A stretch of 64,000 nt of DNA from Paenibacillus kribbensis (GTDB lineage Bacteria; Bacillota; Bacilli; Paenibacillales; Paenibacillaceae), in the NCBI RefSeq assembly GCF_002240415.1, contig NZ_CP020028.1, positions 2,691,501 to 2,755,500 on the forward strand. The letters run 5' to 3'. The notes under the pieces were generated by a model. It made no database searches. It was not told the origin of the DNA and was given only the letters and a program-made list of their open reading frames with translations. Positions 35,379 to 45,480 of the stretch are shown one piece after another. Position numbers and translations under genes: made by a program. Position 1 is the first letter of the stretch; each line of letters opens with the position of its first letter.

Positions 35379-35472
35379 GTAGATTCAAGAGAGAATCCAG
35401 ATATTGCTCTGAACTAAAATCAAGTATTAACGGGTTATCGCTTCTTGCAATAAAGCAACTGTATATTTTAGA

Positions 35473-35500
35473 AAAGAGCCGAAGAAAACTTCGGCTCTTT
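35473..35500. terminator. Second terminator in the region
   Basis: AAGAGCCGAAG pairs with CTTCGGCTCTT around an AAAA loop, followed by T. Confidence 0.75.
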
Positions 35501-35987
35501 ACGTAATGCAGTAAACTTGCTAATTGTAGTCGGTATTTTTGCAGTCATTATTTTGCTTATCAAATTGTTTTGACTATAGGTTAAGCGTGAGCACGGTTAC
35601 CCTGCTCTCTTGTCCATTCCGTTGCGTGTTCATCACCCCTACATTGCTCACCGATCCGGAACCAGTTTCTTTCTACCAGATTGAGGCTGTTTTAAACCAT
35701 CCCTAGTTTGAACAGGGAACAAAAAAAGGACGCTCCCAGCTCATTCCGGAAACGCCCTTCTTGTATTCGATCTTTATATCTAGTTGTTGGCCGTACTCCC
35801 AACTAGACAAAATTCCTTGCTTAATGCCGTCACCTCACGAAACGGAAAAAATCGTACGCTAAGCAATGCGTTGCATGAAAAAACAGGACCCTTAAAGAGA
35901 ATCCGGTTCTCGTAATAGCAAGCGAAGTTGAACTAACGTCCCCGTTAGCTCAAAATTGTATCCCGTTTTTGCTAATCAAGCGGAAAC

Positions 35988-37028
35988 TTAATGAAGTGTT
36001 TTCAATGCCTCAGCTGTAATAGGGATCAATTCGTCTGTTCGGCCGTCTCGGATTTTCTTTGCCCAAGCAGGATCAGCCAATAATGCCCGGCCTACGGCTA
36101 CCAGATCGAATTCTTCACGTTCCAGCCTCTCGATTAGCCCGTCGATCTTGGTATTACCCGCTCCCTTTCCTTCGGTTAAAAGACTCATAAATTCGCCATC
36201 GAGACCTACCGATCCAACTGTAATCGTCGGTTTCCCTGTCAGCTTTTTCGTCCATCCGGCAAGATTCAGATCGGATCCTTCAAATTCGGGCTCCCAGAAA
36301 CGGCGAGTGGAGCAATGGAACATATCGACGCCCGCATCGACCAATGGCCCCAAGAACTGCTCTAGCAGTACCGGTGTCTCAGCCAATTTCGCCGTATAGT
36401 CATCCCCCTTCCATTGCGAGAAACGCAATACAATTGGGAAATCCCGTCCGACGGCACGGCGACAAGCTTCGATGACCTCTACTGCAAAGCGGGTACGCGC
36501 AACCATGTCGCCGCCAAAGCGATCGGTACGCGGGTTGGTTTTCTCCCAGAAGAATTGGTCGATCAAATAACCATGCGCACCGTGGAGCTCGATGCCGTCA
36601 AAGCCAAGCCGCTTGGCTTCAACTGCTGCCTGTGCAAAGGCTTGGATGATTGCGACGATTTCCGATTCCGAATAATCGCCGACATTGCCTCGTGTCCCCA
36701 TATGCCAAATCTGCGGTATGATCCGTCCGCCTGCCTCGTGTACCGCAGCCACTATGTTTGCCCAACCCTCTAAAGCAGCCTCACCATAGATGTGTGGTAC
36801 GTTGTCTTGACTTGACGAATCCGGGTGATTGATGACTGTACCCTCAGTGACTATAAGACCAACACCGTTCTCAGCTCTGCGACGATAATAGGAAGCCATG
36901 TCTAAACTCGGTACCCCATCTGGGGAAAATTGTCGGGTCATCGGCGCCATCACGATACGATTAGATAGAGTCATATTCCCGATTGCGAATGGTTTGAACA
37001 GGGCCTGAACAGATCGAGTATTATTCAT
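35988..37028 (-). CDS. NADH:flavin oxidoreductase (Old Yellow Enzyme family)
   Basis: About 346 residues. FMN barrel with KPFAIGNMTLSNRIVMAPMTR at the start, FDGIELHGAHGYLIDQFFW in the middle and VAVGRALLADPAW at the end. It should reduce the C=C bond of unsaturated carbonyls using FMN. The stretch IWHMGTRGNVGDYSESEI is about 25-30 residues shorter than the usual loop after the H-x-G motif, and may be an in-frame deletion affecting the active-site lid. Start ATG 37028 has GGAGG. A TetR gene lies upstream in the same direction and is its likely regulator. Confidence 0.9.
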   Translation of the reverse strand: MNNTRSVQALFKPFAIGNMTLSNRIVMAPMTRQFSPDGVPSLDMASYYRRRAENGVGLIVTEGTVINHPDSSSQDNVPHIYGEAALEGWANIVAAVHEAGGRIIPQIWHMGTRGNVGDYSESEIVAIIQAFAQAAVEAKRLGFDGIELHGAHGYLIDQFFWEKTNPRTDRFGGDMVARTRFAVEVIEACRRAVGRDFPIVLRFSQWKGDDYTAKLAETPVLLEQFLGPLVDAGVDMFHCSTRRFWEPEFEGSDLNLAGWTKKLTGKPTITVGSVGLDGEFMSLLTEGKGAGNTKIDGLIERLEREEFDLVAVGRALLADPAWAKKIRDGRTDELIPITAEALKTLH

Positions 37029-37248
37029 AACGACCTCCAAATTAATTTATTTAAAATATCTGGATATTTTTGTGCAACAGACTAGCGGTTGCGTTAAAAG
37101 TGTTACAATCAGCATCTTAAATTCGTATTTTTACTCAACACATAATTATATAATCCCAAAGAACCACCTCCTTTCATTTTTATCATCAATTCTTTACCTT
37201 GTAGATCTTTTATTGACCACATAGTCAAAAATTTCGTAAAAAAAAGGA

Positions 37249-37833
37249 TTAGGGCACGATCATCGCAAAAGACGTATATAAGACCATATCGATCCGCTCC
37301 CAGGATGCACCAGACTTCTCCATCATTTTCGCGCCTTGAAGAGCATTGTTTAGATAAGCAGCAAGCTCTTTGCTGGTATAGCGGGTCGTAATCAACTGCT
37401 GCTCCTGACCGCTACGGATTATCTTCTCAAGTAATTGTTCGACTTCGGCAAACATCATCTCTACTTCGCGTTTTACCTCCTTGTCGTCGGTACCGAATTC
37501 CAGTGCTGAATTCACCATGAGGCATCCTCTGCGAATTGTTTCGTGGCATTGACCTAGCGCAATACCTCGTATAGCGTCTAGCTTCTTTATGGGAGACATG
37601 TCGTCCTGGGAGACCAATTCTTCCAGCACTGCTACACTCTGTTTGCGATACAACACCAACGCCTTCAAAAACAATGATCGCTTGTCATCAAAAACGCCGT
37701 ACAAACTTTGTTTCTTGACCCGCGTCGTTTGGGTCAAATCCTCAAAGGAGGTCGACTTAAAGCCTTTCGTCCAGAACACTTCCATGGATTGGTGTAGTGC
37801 ACGATCGACATCAAATTCTCTTGGTCTGCTCAT
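37249..37833 (-). CDS. TetR/AcrR family transcriptional regulator
   Basis: About 194 residues with an N-terminal TetR helix-turn-helix (ALHQSMEVFWTKGFKSTSFEDLTQTT, then KQSLYGVFDDKRSLFLKAL) and an AcrR-type ligand domain (GCLMVNSALEFG). This sub-group often represses an adjacent reductase gene and responds to electrophiles through a Cys in the GCLM motif. The start at 37833 has AGGTGAT. The Old Yellow Enzyme gene is 220 bases downstream. Confidence 0.9.
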   Translation of the reverse strand: MSRPREFDVDRALHQSMEVFWTKGFKSTSFEDLTQTTRVKKQSLYGVFDDKRSLFLKALVLYRKQSVAVLEELVSQDDMSPIKKLDAIRGIALGQCHETIRRGCLMVNSALEFGTDDKEVKREVEMMFAEVEQLLEKIIRSGQEQQLITTRYTSKELAAYLNNALQGAKMMEKSGASWERIDMVLYTSFAMIVP

Positions 37834-37997
37834 GAAATCACCTCGTGGGATCATCATATCCAATCTTGACCACGAAGTCAATAATCAAGCACCTTCGCAG
37901 CAAAGCTGCCCGTCCCGCCAATCTTAGCGTTAGCCATTATCTGAGTGAGCATAGTTCGAACGTTGTTCACACACGCTCTACTGCAGGGTCAACGCAT

Positions 37998-38425
37998 TGG
38001 TTATGTCTGGGTAAAGCATCGAGTAGAATCCAGAACGACAATTGGAACAAGTTCAGATAGATCGGATATTGACAGACAAAGCATCTAGTAAAGATACGCA
38101 AAGACCGCAATTAGAAGTGTTACTCGCGTTTGTTCGCGAAGGAGATCTAGTGGTGATACATAGTATGGATCGTCTCGCCCGCAACTTGGATGACTTCGGA
38201 AAATCGTCCAAGACCTGATCAAACGGAACGTTCAGATCGAGTTTGTTAAAGAGAATTTAACCTTTACTGGTGAAGATTCACCTATGGCCAACCTTATGCT
38301 TTCGGTGATGGGGGCTTTTGCAGAGTTCAAGCGGTGCCTTGATTCGCGAACGTCAGCGAGAGGGAATTGCATTGGCCAAGCAGCGTGGCGTGTACTGAGG
38401 ACGAAAGAAGTCATTTCTAAATGTT
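37998..38425 (+). pseudogene. Degraded Tn3-type serine resolvase
   Basis: Pieces in several frames match a resolvase in order: IGYV at 37998, then TDKASSKDTQRPQLEVLLA, VIHSMDRLARNLDD, VQIEFVKENLTFTGEDSP and MANLMLSVMGAFAEFKR. Three or more frameshifts and an in-frame stop are present. The N-terminal catalytic Ser region is lost. Confidence 0.75.
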
Positions 38426-38865
38426 ACAAACTCCTCAAAAGAGTGAAACTTTGTGTCATTCACCTTGAAAGAGAGAAACTTTGTGTCTACCTGCCTGCAC
38501 TGAACATGATACAAAAAGCGGTTCTGAAAAAATGCCTCCCTTTCCTGTTTCAATTGACACAAGCGGACATTACGAATATTGCAATTACAGAAGATATCGA
38601 TCCGTTACGGGAAGAAATCCGGGGGTGCTAAAATATATTTTATAATGCCCAAAACACTCATATAACTTTAGTAAAATTACGTCTGCCTTGATTTCAAGGT
38701 TCCGGGAAGCGGATAGCAATCGACTGGAATGAATGAAATAACTGCAAACCAAATGTGTAGGCGCTGCACCCATAAACAATTCAATAATTGTCATTTAAAA
38801 TGGTTTCAATTATGATGTATGCTGAGGTATAAGTTTTTTAGCTCATTTTATATAGGAGGATAACA
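38426..38865. other. Intergenic region after the resolvase relic
   Basis: Two near copies of GAAACTTTGTGTC occur at about 38446 and 38474. No supported gene. A plausible ribosome site (AGGAGGATAACA) for the acetyltransferase is at the right end. Confidence 0.35.
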
Positions 38866-39417
38866 ATGATTTATAGAAATGCTACTGTTGATGATATATC
38901 TGCTATAGTGAAATTACAAAAAAAATATCACATTACAACTATTAGTGAAAAAGACAAACCCGATGGCTTCGTTACAACCTTATTTACAGAAGAACAGTTT
39001 AAGGAATTAATTGAAAAGGAAAATGGAATTACAATTGCATGTCATGGCAAGAAGATTGTTGCTTATGTAATGGCTGCCTCGTGGAAGTATTGGGCTAAAT
39101 GGCCTCTTTTTCAATATATGATTGACGATTTGAAAGATACAGAATATAAGGGAATTACGCTTTCTACAGAAAACACTTATCAGTATGGGCCAATTTGCAT
39201 TGATATGGATTACAGGGGTACGGAAGTACTCCGAAAGGTTTTTGATTTTTCCAGAATGCAAATGAGTAAAAAATATCCGTTATTGATAACTTTTATAAAC
39301 CACATCAATCACAGATCATACGCTGCCCATACCAAAAAGCTTGGTCTTGACGTGATTAAAAGCTTTGATTTCAACAATAATACTTACTATGAATTGGGCT
39401 GTTACACATCAGAATGA
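38866..39417 (+). CDS. GNAT family N-acetyltransferase
   Basis: About 183 residues. IYRNATVDDISAIVKLQKKY at the start, an acetyl-CoA-binding beta4/alpha3 region around DYRGTEVLRKVFDFSRMQM, and HRSYAAHTKKLGLDVI near the end fit GNAT enzymes. The R/Q-x-x-G-x-G/A loop is degenerate (YRGTEV). AGGAGGATAACA precedes the ATG. The substrate is unknown. Low GC relative to the neighbours suggests acquisition. Confidence 0.75.
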   Translation: MIYRNATVDDISAIVKLQKKYHITTISEKDKPDGFVTTLFTEEQFKELIEKENGITIACHGKKIVAYVMAASWKYWAKWPLFQYMIDDLKDTEYKGITLSTENTYQYGPICIDMDYRGTEVLRKVFDFSRMQMSKKYPLLITFINHINHRSYAAHTKKLGLDVIKSFDFNNNTYYELGCYTSE

Positions 39418-39937
39418 TTGGATAAACATATTGTTTGCTTGCCCTGCCCGTTAAACCATTGGCGGTGCACCGTTAGCTCTACTGAATAACACGATAGATT
39501 TCCAATTTGCAGTTATAAATGAAAATTGAGCACAAAGGGATTTGCCATATGCAAAAAAACACCTCCGATGGTTAGAGACCAGATAATTCAGATCTCTACT
39601 ATCGGAAGAATTATGATTTATGATTATAGCCTTTTGTCCCCAAAATTTAAGATAGTTTTGCCTATACTCGGTCAATGAGGAAGAGATGCTGTAAGCCGCA
39701 ACAAGATACCTTATTTTTTAGGCTCAATTGGTAACTATGCTTATCTTACTCAGAATGAACGTCTTTTTCGCGTTCTCCATCTAGCCGTAGTTGTAATTTT
39801 TGAACATCCATAAGCCTATTTTATCATCTCAATACCAAGACTCATGGAAATCGCCCTTCAACTAGCCTACCAGGCCAATTTAAGGGCGATTAATATTGGT
39901 TATATTACCGATTGAGATCGAAACGGCTAGCGTTGAA
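39418..39937. other. Intergenic region with hairpins
   Basis: Holds a hairpin at about 39569-39605 (CCGAT...ATCGG with an inner TAGAGA/TCTCTA) and the terminator at 39849. No supported gene. Confidence 0.4.
39849..39893. terminator. Terminator between convergent genes
   Basis: AATCGCCCTT (39849-39858) pairs with AAGGGCGATT (39882-39891). Confidence 0.65.
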
Positions 39938-40330
39938 TCAGCTTAACTTACCGGTCAAAAATTGTGCCTCCCCCAGTCCAAAACTCCAATCATCATCATT
40001 ATTTTCAACAATAGATACCATTAAATCGGTTGGTGCGATGCCGCATTCAGCTTCTAACCTTTCAGCCAGTAAGGAATAGAGCTTTTGTTTCTTCTCTTTT
40101 GGCCGGGCTTTGCTTATTATGGAGAGAATAACTAGACTATCGGTACGGTTAAATCCTAGCCCAGTATCCTCAATAATCATATGGTTCGCCGAGTGTTCGT
40201 GAACGATTTGATAACGATCTCGCTCAGGAACGTCAAAAGCTTCCACAACGACTTGGTGGGCAACATCCAAAAGTTTTTTCAGGCTTGCTTTATCTCGTCC
40301 TTTAATAAGATCAAAACGAAGTAATGGCAT
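39938..40330 (-). CDS. Tautomerase family protein
   Basis: About 130 residues starting [20 protein letters not shown] with the presumed catalytic Pro after Met. The [11 protein letters not shown] and DDWSFG segments match the paralogue at 19553-19936. It is the last gene of a five-gene minus-strand run (hydrolase, MFS, small frameshifted gene, nitronate monooxygenase, tautomerase), 35 bases after the monooxygenase. The reaction is unknown, perhaps keto-enol conversion of a product of that pathway. Confidence 0.88.
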   Translation of the reverse strand: MPLLRFDLIKGRDKASLKKLLDVAHQVVVEAFDVPERDRYQIVHEHSANHMIIEDTGLGFNRTDSLVILSIISKARPKEKKQKLYSLLAERLEAECGIAPTDLMVSIVENNDDDWSFGLGEAQFLTGKLS

Positions 40331-40365
40331 TTTAACTTCCTCCTTTTAATAAAAATTATTTTTCC

Positions 40366-41457
40366 CTATTTATTATCAACCATTCTAATAAAAGAAAATT
40401 TCCGGACAAGAACACTAGCTTGATCAATGGTTTGTTTTACAATTGAAGCGGCAGGTTGGTCGCCTGCTAACCGAAGACCCTGGCCCGCCCAAAGTGACAT
40501 ATACTCGGGTTTGTTCGCTTTTGCAGCCGCCTGACGAATGTCCCGGGTCATCGCGTTTTGAATGGGGTAAGCCGGAATTGTTCCTGGGTACTGATGCATG
40601 TCAATCATAAATTTTGTTTGAATGCCTCTTGAAGCTTTTCCGGAGTATGCACGTGTAATTTCAGTGGAGTCCTCATTTGTCGAGAGGATTTTCTGTTTGT
40701 ACGTTTCGTGGGCGCCGCTCTCGGGGCAGGCTAGAAACGCAGTACCCATCTGTACTGCAGCGGCTCCTAATGCAAAGCTTGCTGCAAGTCCCCGCCCATC
40801 CATGATTCCCCCCGCTGCGATGACCGGGATCGACACATGGTCAACGATCTGCGGAACAATAGCCATGGTGCCTATCAAAGCATGGGAAGGGTCTTTCATG
40901 AAGGTCCCCCTATGCCCGCCTGCTTCGCTCCCCTGAGCCACAATTGCATCTGCACCAGTTGCTTCCAATTGCTTGGCTTCATCAACAGTTGTTGCAGTTC
41001 CAATGATGAATATTCCATGCTGTTTCATGGTTTGGATCACGTCTTGAGATGGTATGCCGAAAGTGAAACTAAATACGGGGACACGCTCCTCCAACAGTAC
41101 CTGTACCTGCTCCTCAAATGATTCTGAAAACTTCATAATCGCTGGATTTTGAGCAGTACCAAGTTTGATGCGGTATTTATTCAGATAATCTGCCATCCGG
41201 TAAATTGCTTCTTCCGAATCTTCTGATTGCTCAGGCACAAACAAGTTTACTCCAAAAGGCTGGTCCGTTCGTTGCTTGATCTTTTGGATCTCGCTACGGA
41301 GTTGCTCCGGAGTTAAGTATCCGCCCCCCAAGTTGCCTAGCCCACCGGCATTTGAAACAGCCGCTACTAATTCGGGCGTCGAAACGCCACCAGCCATCGG
41401 CGCTTGAAAAATCGGGTATCGAATTTTAAGAGCACGCGTCAGATCAGTCTCAAACAC
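40366..41457 (-). CDS. Nitronate monooxygenase
   Basis: About 363 residues. FMN-barrel signature of 2-nitropropane dioxygenases: IRYPIFQAPMAGGVSTPELVAAVS, GADAIVAQGSEAGGHRG and AAGGIMDGRGLAASFALGA. It oxidises alkyl nitronates with O2 in the cytoplasm. I chose GTG 41457 because AGGAGG lies 9 bases before it; the longer frame to 41499 overlaps the ribosome site. It is 16 bases downstream of a small frameshifted gene and belongs to the LysR-linked operon. Confidence 0.9.
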   Translation of the reverse strand: MFETDLTRALKIRYPIFQAPMAGGVSTPELVAAVSNAGGLGNLGGGYLTPEQLRSEIQKIKQRTDQPFGVNLFVPEQSEDSEEAIYRMADYLNKYRIKLGTAQNPAIMKFSESFEEQVQVLLEERVPVFSFTFGIPSQDVIQTMKQHGIFIIGTATTVDEAKQLEATGADAIVAQGSEAGGHRGTFMKDPSHALIGTMAIVPQIVDHVSIPVIAAGGIMDGRGLAASFALGAAAVQMGTAFLACPESGAHETYKQKILSTNEDSTEITRAYSGKASRGIQTKFMIDMHQYPGTIPAYPIQNAMTRDIRQAAAKANKPEYMSLWAGQGLRLAGDQPAASIVKQTIDQASVLVRKFSFIRMVDNK

Positions 41458-41473
41458 CTTTAAAAACCTCCTT

Positions 41474-41715
41474 TTATTGTAAAATCTCAGACTTTTCACA
41501 TTCGTTAATAGCGTCCAATCTTTTGAACAGGTTATTAAAATCTTTTAATTTAGCCTTATCCTCGACTTTGACTCCTGAACAAAAGAAAGAAATATTGCCG
41601 TTGCCTTCATTTAAAGAATTCATTTCTTCCAATACTTTTTTTAAATTTTTTGCAGTTCCATTATTTCCATCAGTTATATTAACATCCGATGAAAATAGTT
41701 TTCAAAATTTTGCAT
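41474..41715 (-). pseudogene. Small gene with a single-base frameshift, unrecognised
   Basis: GGAGG and ATG 41715 begin MQNFE; the frame then stops after 13 codons. With one more A in the run after GAA it would continue KLFSSDVNITDGNNGTAKNL and on to a TAA at 41474, about 80 residues in total, rich in Asn, Lys and Glu. The tail NNLFKRLDAINECEKSEIL is amphipathic. I do not recognise the family. It is placed between the MFS and nitronate monooxygenase genes. Confidence 0.55.
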
Positions 41716-41781
41716 TTTTTATTCCTCCAATAAAGGAATCAATTCACCAATTCCATTTGTCCAATGCAAATTGCCCAGGAT

Positions 41782-43023
41782 CTAACTAAGCTCTTGATCA
41801 GGATGAATACGAGCATGGTCCAAATTTCCTATCGCTCTTTTTTTACTTGAATTAACTGCACCGGATAGCAATATAATAGCAGCAGCAACAAGCACCAAAG
41901 TGGCCAGAAGTAATGATAGTTTGTAGCTATGCGCCATTTCCAACACGATTCCGGCTCCGATTGGACCGAGTATTTGACCTATACCATAAAATCCTGTCAT
42001 CAAAGCAATTGCTCTATTACCACTGGATGGTCTAGACATACGAGCTGCGGCGAGAGCAAGCATGGAAATGCCCATAAACGTGCCTCCAAAAAGGACAGAT
42101 CCTAACGTCACGCCGAATATATTGGGAAGCCATACAGGCAGTATGATTCCAACAGCTTGCAGGATAAGCGCAATAATCAATGGTTTGATGTAACCGACTT
42201 TACTCGCCCACCAGGACCAGATCACTGTTGATGGTACCGCCGCTATCCCAACGATAATCCAGCTAAAGTCAGCAAAAATTGACATATGAGGCATTTGCTT
42301 AACCATCGCCACAAGAAACGTCGCGCTTACTATATAACCTAACCCCTCAAGTCCATAAGCAACAAGTAGCCAGCCGAAGATAGATGGATTTTCCGCTGAT
42401 GAACTCAGGGATTCAGCATTTTGAGTTATAGGTTTCGGCTCTTTATCACGGATAAATGACCACACAGGTATGATGAGGATGATACTGATGATCAAAAGCC
42501 CGATCCAAGTTCCCCTCCAAGTGAAAATGCTAAGAACAGGCGTAAGTAACCCAGCTAAAACAATGCCTATACCAACCCCGCCGTAAAATATACCTACCCA
42601 TTTTTCACGTTTATCTGAAAACAGCGCATCCAACACTAAACTTGATGATAGAACGAAAATAAGTCCGCTGCTAACTCCAGCCAGAAAGCGCAAAATCATC
42701 CACCATAAAAATGATGAAGTGATTCCCATAAGTCCTGTTAAAATAATGCAGAGTACCAATTGCATCCGGAGATGATAGGCTCTTCGGGACCCCCATGTTA
42801 TGAAACCTGCACCAAAGGCAGCGATAAGGTAACCCAAGTTATTACTCCCTGCCAAATATCCGGATTCCGTAGCGGATAGATGAGCTTGTGATTGCATCAA
42901 TGGAAGTATGGAAGTATATGAAAAACGTCCGATCCCCATTGAAATGATGAGCATAACTAATCCACCGATCATGGTCTTTGTGGAATTAAACAATTTCGCA
43001 TTTTTAGCTCCTGAATTCTCCAT
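41782..43023 (-). CDS. MFS transporter (YbfB/YjiJ family)
   Basis: About 413 residues with twelve hydrophobic segments. SMGIGRFSYTSILPLMQ and GYLAGSNNLGYLIAAFGAGF in the first helices are typical of YbfB/YjiJ. The transporter may import or export the substrate of the neighbouring enzymes. It is 37 bases downstream of the alpha/beta hydrolase in the same operon. Confidence 0.9.
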   Translation of the reverse strand: MENSGAKNAKLFNSTKTMIGGLVMLIISMGIGRFSYTSILPLMQSQAHLSATESGYLAGSNNLGYLIAAFGAGFITWGSRRAYHLRMQLVLCIILTGLMGITSSFLWWMILRFLAGVSSGLIFVLSSSLVLDALFSDKREKWVGIFYGGVGIGIVLAGLLTPVLSIFTWRGTWIGLLIISIILIIPVWSFIRDKEPKPITQNAESLSSSAENPSIFGWLLVAYGLEGLGYIVSATFLVAMVKQMPHMSIFADFSWIIVGIAAVPSTVIWSWWASKVGYIKPLIIALILQAVGIILPVWLPNIFGVTLGSVLFGGTFMGISMLALAAARMSRPSSGNRAIALMTGFYGIGQILGPIGAGIVLEMAHSYKLSLLLATLVLVAAAIILLSGAVNSSKKRAIGNLDHARIHPDQELS

Positions 43024-43060
43024 GAGACTGACTTGTCACCCTTCTAAATTCAAATTATCC

Positions 43061-43921
43061 CTATTCCACCCTTTTATTGTTTTTCAAAAAATCCAACATT
43101 TGCTTTCCGATTTCATATGCATGTGTTTCCAATGCAAAGTGCCCAGTATCTAATAAATGAATCTCGGCTTTAGGTAAATCCTTTTTAAAAGCTTCAGCAC
43201 CAGCTGGAATAAATGAAACATCATTTTTACCCCACGTTGCTAATAAGGGCGGCTGATATTCGCGAAGATACTGCTGAAACTCCGGATACATTTTTACATT
43301 ATTTTGGTAATCGAAAATTAAATCCAATTGTTTCTCATCATTTCCCAGCCGGGACATATAAGCAATATCAAGAGTATAGCCATCTGGGGAAACTTGGCTT
43401 TCCTTTGTTCCATCAACATATTGGCCCTTGATCGTGTTAGGCGCAAATGCTGCCCTATAACTTTCTCTTTTTTCTTGTGTGGGATAACGCCAATAATCTT
43501 CTCGTGCCGCCCATTTTTCCCCTAGTCCTTCACGATAAATGTTGCCATTTTGGCTTATTATTGCTGTTACACGTTCTGGATGGTGCATAGCTATACGAAA
43601 GCCAATAGGGGCTCCGTAGTCAAAGACATATAACGCATATTTAGCAAGCCCTAGTTTATCGATGAAGGTTTCGATAATTTCAGTAATATGGTCAAATGTA
43701 TACTGGAAATCTTCTCTGTCAGGTGATGAGGTATTCCCGAACCCCGGATAATCAGGAGCAATTAAATAGTAGTCTTTTTCTAAAATAGGTATTAGCTCTC
43801 TAAACATATGACTTGCGGACGGAAAGCCATGAAGCAATAAAATGACTGGATTATTCGGATTACCAGCCTCACGATAAAATACGTTTAATCCTTCTACTTC
43901 TAATGAATGATAAGTCGTCAT
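43061..43921 (-). CDS. Alpha/beta hydrolase (haloalkane dehalogenase/epoxide hydrolase-like)
   Basis: About 286 residues. Oxyanion LLHGFPSASHMFREL, nucleophile elbow YVFDYGAPIGF with Asp (not Ser), acid in WGKNDVSFIPAG, and base in DTGHFALETHA. An Asp nucleophile points to a dehalogenase or epoxide hydrolase rather than an esterase. The start at 43921 has AGGAGG 7 bases upstream. First gene of the operon divergent from the LysR gene. The natural substrate is not known. Confidence 0.88.
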   Translation of the reverse strand: MTTYHSLEVEGLNVFYREAGNPNNPVILLLHGFPSASHMFRELIPILEKDYYLIAPDYPGFGNTSSPDREDFQYTFDHITEIIETFIDKLGLAKYALYVFDYGAPIGFRIAMHHPERVTAIISQNGNIYREGLGEKWAAREDYWRYPTQEKRESYRAAFAPNTIKGQYVDGTKESQVSPDGYTLDIAYMSRLGNDEKQLDLIFDYQNNVKMYPEFQQYLREYQPPLLATWGKNDVSFIPAGAEAFKKDLPKAEIHLLDTGHFALETHAYEIGKQMLDFLKNNKRVE

Positions 43922-44054
43922 ATTGTAACCTCCTGTTTTCTTCATAAGACCCGCCTCTTTCTAAACTAATTGTAACTTTTCAAAGATATCGTGTAAAATG
44001 AATTTAATCGATTTGTAATATTAAAATTATCAATAATTAGATGGGGGAATGACG

Positions 44055-44930
44055 GTGGACATCCGGGACTTGCAGATTTTTCTGGCAGTTGCAAACGAAG
44101 GAAGCATTACCAAAGCAGCCGAAAAAATGGAATATGTTCAGTCGAGTATAAGTATCCGTATCCAGCAGCTTGAAAAAGAACTGAAAACAGCGCTATTTCG
44201 TCGTGGACGCCAAGGGGTTCGGCTCACAACATCCGGAGAGACACTCAAGTCCTATGCTGAGAAAATTGTCTTTCTTACTCAAGAGGCGGAACGAGTCGTG
44301 GCAGATAACACAATCCCAAGAGGGCCGCTTCGGATCGGATCGCCCGAAACCACAGCTGCGATTCGGCTACCGTCTATTCTCACCGATTACCATAAATCTT
44401 ATCCAGAGGTTGATTTGGCATTAAAAACTGGAACGACGGAAGAACTTATCCATTTAGTGTTGAAATACGAGTTGGACGGTGCTTTCGTAGCTGCACCAGT
44501 CCAGCACCCAGAGCTCGATATTATAGAGGTTGGGGTTGAGGAACTTGCACTCATATCAGGAGGACAATTCCCCTCAATCGATCAACCGGAACAATTAGGA
44601 AATTTGACTTTACTGGTTTTTCGTGCTGGTTGTTCTTATCGTCAAAAACTCGAGGACTGGTTACGTCTGAAAGGAATTATACCCGCAAAGATCATGGAAT
44701 TCGGAACATTGGAGGGAATCCTCGGATGTATTCACGCTGGCCTCGGTATCTCTCTTTTACCTCGCTCGGTAATTGAGAGAGCCATGGTTCAATATAATTT
44801 ACGCTCTCATAAGATATCGGATAAATCCTATATAACACCGATTCTATTCATACGTCGTAAAGATACTTATGAAACTGCAGCTACGTCCGAATTTATCCGG
44901 ATTTCAAAACAGAGGTTCCACCTTACTTAA
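44055..44930 (+). CDS. LysR family transcriptional regulator
   Basis: About 291 residues with an N-terminal winged helix (LQIFLAVANEGSITKAAEKMEYVQSSISIRI) and a periplasmic-binding-like effector domain (GPLRIGSPETTAAIRLP). GTG 44055 has GGGGG at better spacing than ATG 44049. Divergent from the hydrolase-MFS-monooxygenase-tautomerase operon with 133 bases between, so it is the likely activator. Confidence 0.9.
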   Translation: MDIRDLQIFLAVANEGSITKAAEKMEYVQSSISIRIQQLEKELKTALFRRGRQGVRLTTSGETLKSYAEKIVFLTQEAERVVADNTIPRGPLRIGSPETTAAIRLPSILTDYHKSYPEVDLALKTGTTEELIHLVLKYELDGAFVAAPVQHPELDIIEVGVEELALISGGQFPSIDQPEQLGNLTLLVFRAGCSYRQKLEDWLRLKGIIPAKIMEFGTLEGILGCIHAGLGISLLPRSVIERAMVQYNLRSHKISDKSYITPILFIRRKDTYETAATSEFIRISKQRFHLT

Positions 44931-45026
44931 CCTGCCATCGAAGGTTATCGACAATATCCTGCATTTTGGAGCAGCGTCAACATCTCCCTCAAAATAACAA
45001 CCAAAAGTAAAGCAGTCAGCAGAATG

Positions 45027-45480
45027 AACTGCACCCCAATTATTAGACACTATATAATAATTGGAGGTGCAGTTTTTCTGTGGCTAAATATACAAATGAT
45101 CAAAAAGTGGATGCAGTTATTAGATATCAAAGTCAATTGGAAAGTATAAGGGAAATTGCTCGTGCAATAGGGGCGAACCACGAAGTTGTACGGATGTGGA
45201 CTAAACAAGCTGAGTATCACGGATTAGCCGCCTTTGAGAAGTCCTATACATCCTACACCATACAGTTTAAAATGGACGTACTTAACTATATGAACGAAAT
45301 GGGGATATCTCCTAACGAAGCGGCGGTCATCTTTAACATTTCCTCTCCAGCATTAATTCGAAAATGGAGGATGCAGCTAAATACGGTTGGGTCAGATGCG
45401 CTCATTTCAAAGAAGAAGGAGCGTCCATCTATGAACAAAAAATGCAATAAACAATCAAAACAAGCACTAGCTAAGGATCA
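45027..45480 (+). mobile_element. IS3/IS150-like element, left end and truncated first gene
   Basis: The left terminal repeat begins TGAACTGCACCCCAATTATT and forms a hairpin with AATAATTGGAGGTGCAG at 45055-45074. The first transposase gene follows. The second gene and right end are absent; the match ends near 45480. Confidence 0.75.

Larger units (their letters stand above)
35302..35987. other. Long intergenic region with two terminators
   Basis: Contains the terminators at 35319 and 35473 and a weak hairpin (TCTAGTTG/CAACTAGA near 35780-35805). No coding frame with a ribosome site was seen. Confidence 0.5.

Noticed and set aside
38440..38490. Two GAAACTTTGTGTC copies as a CRISPR-like or resolvase res site
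   Set aside because: Only two imperfect copies with no matching third site; too weak.
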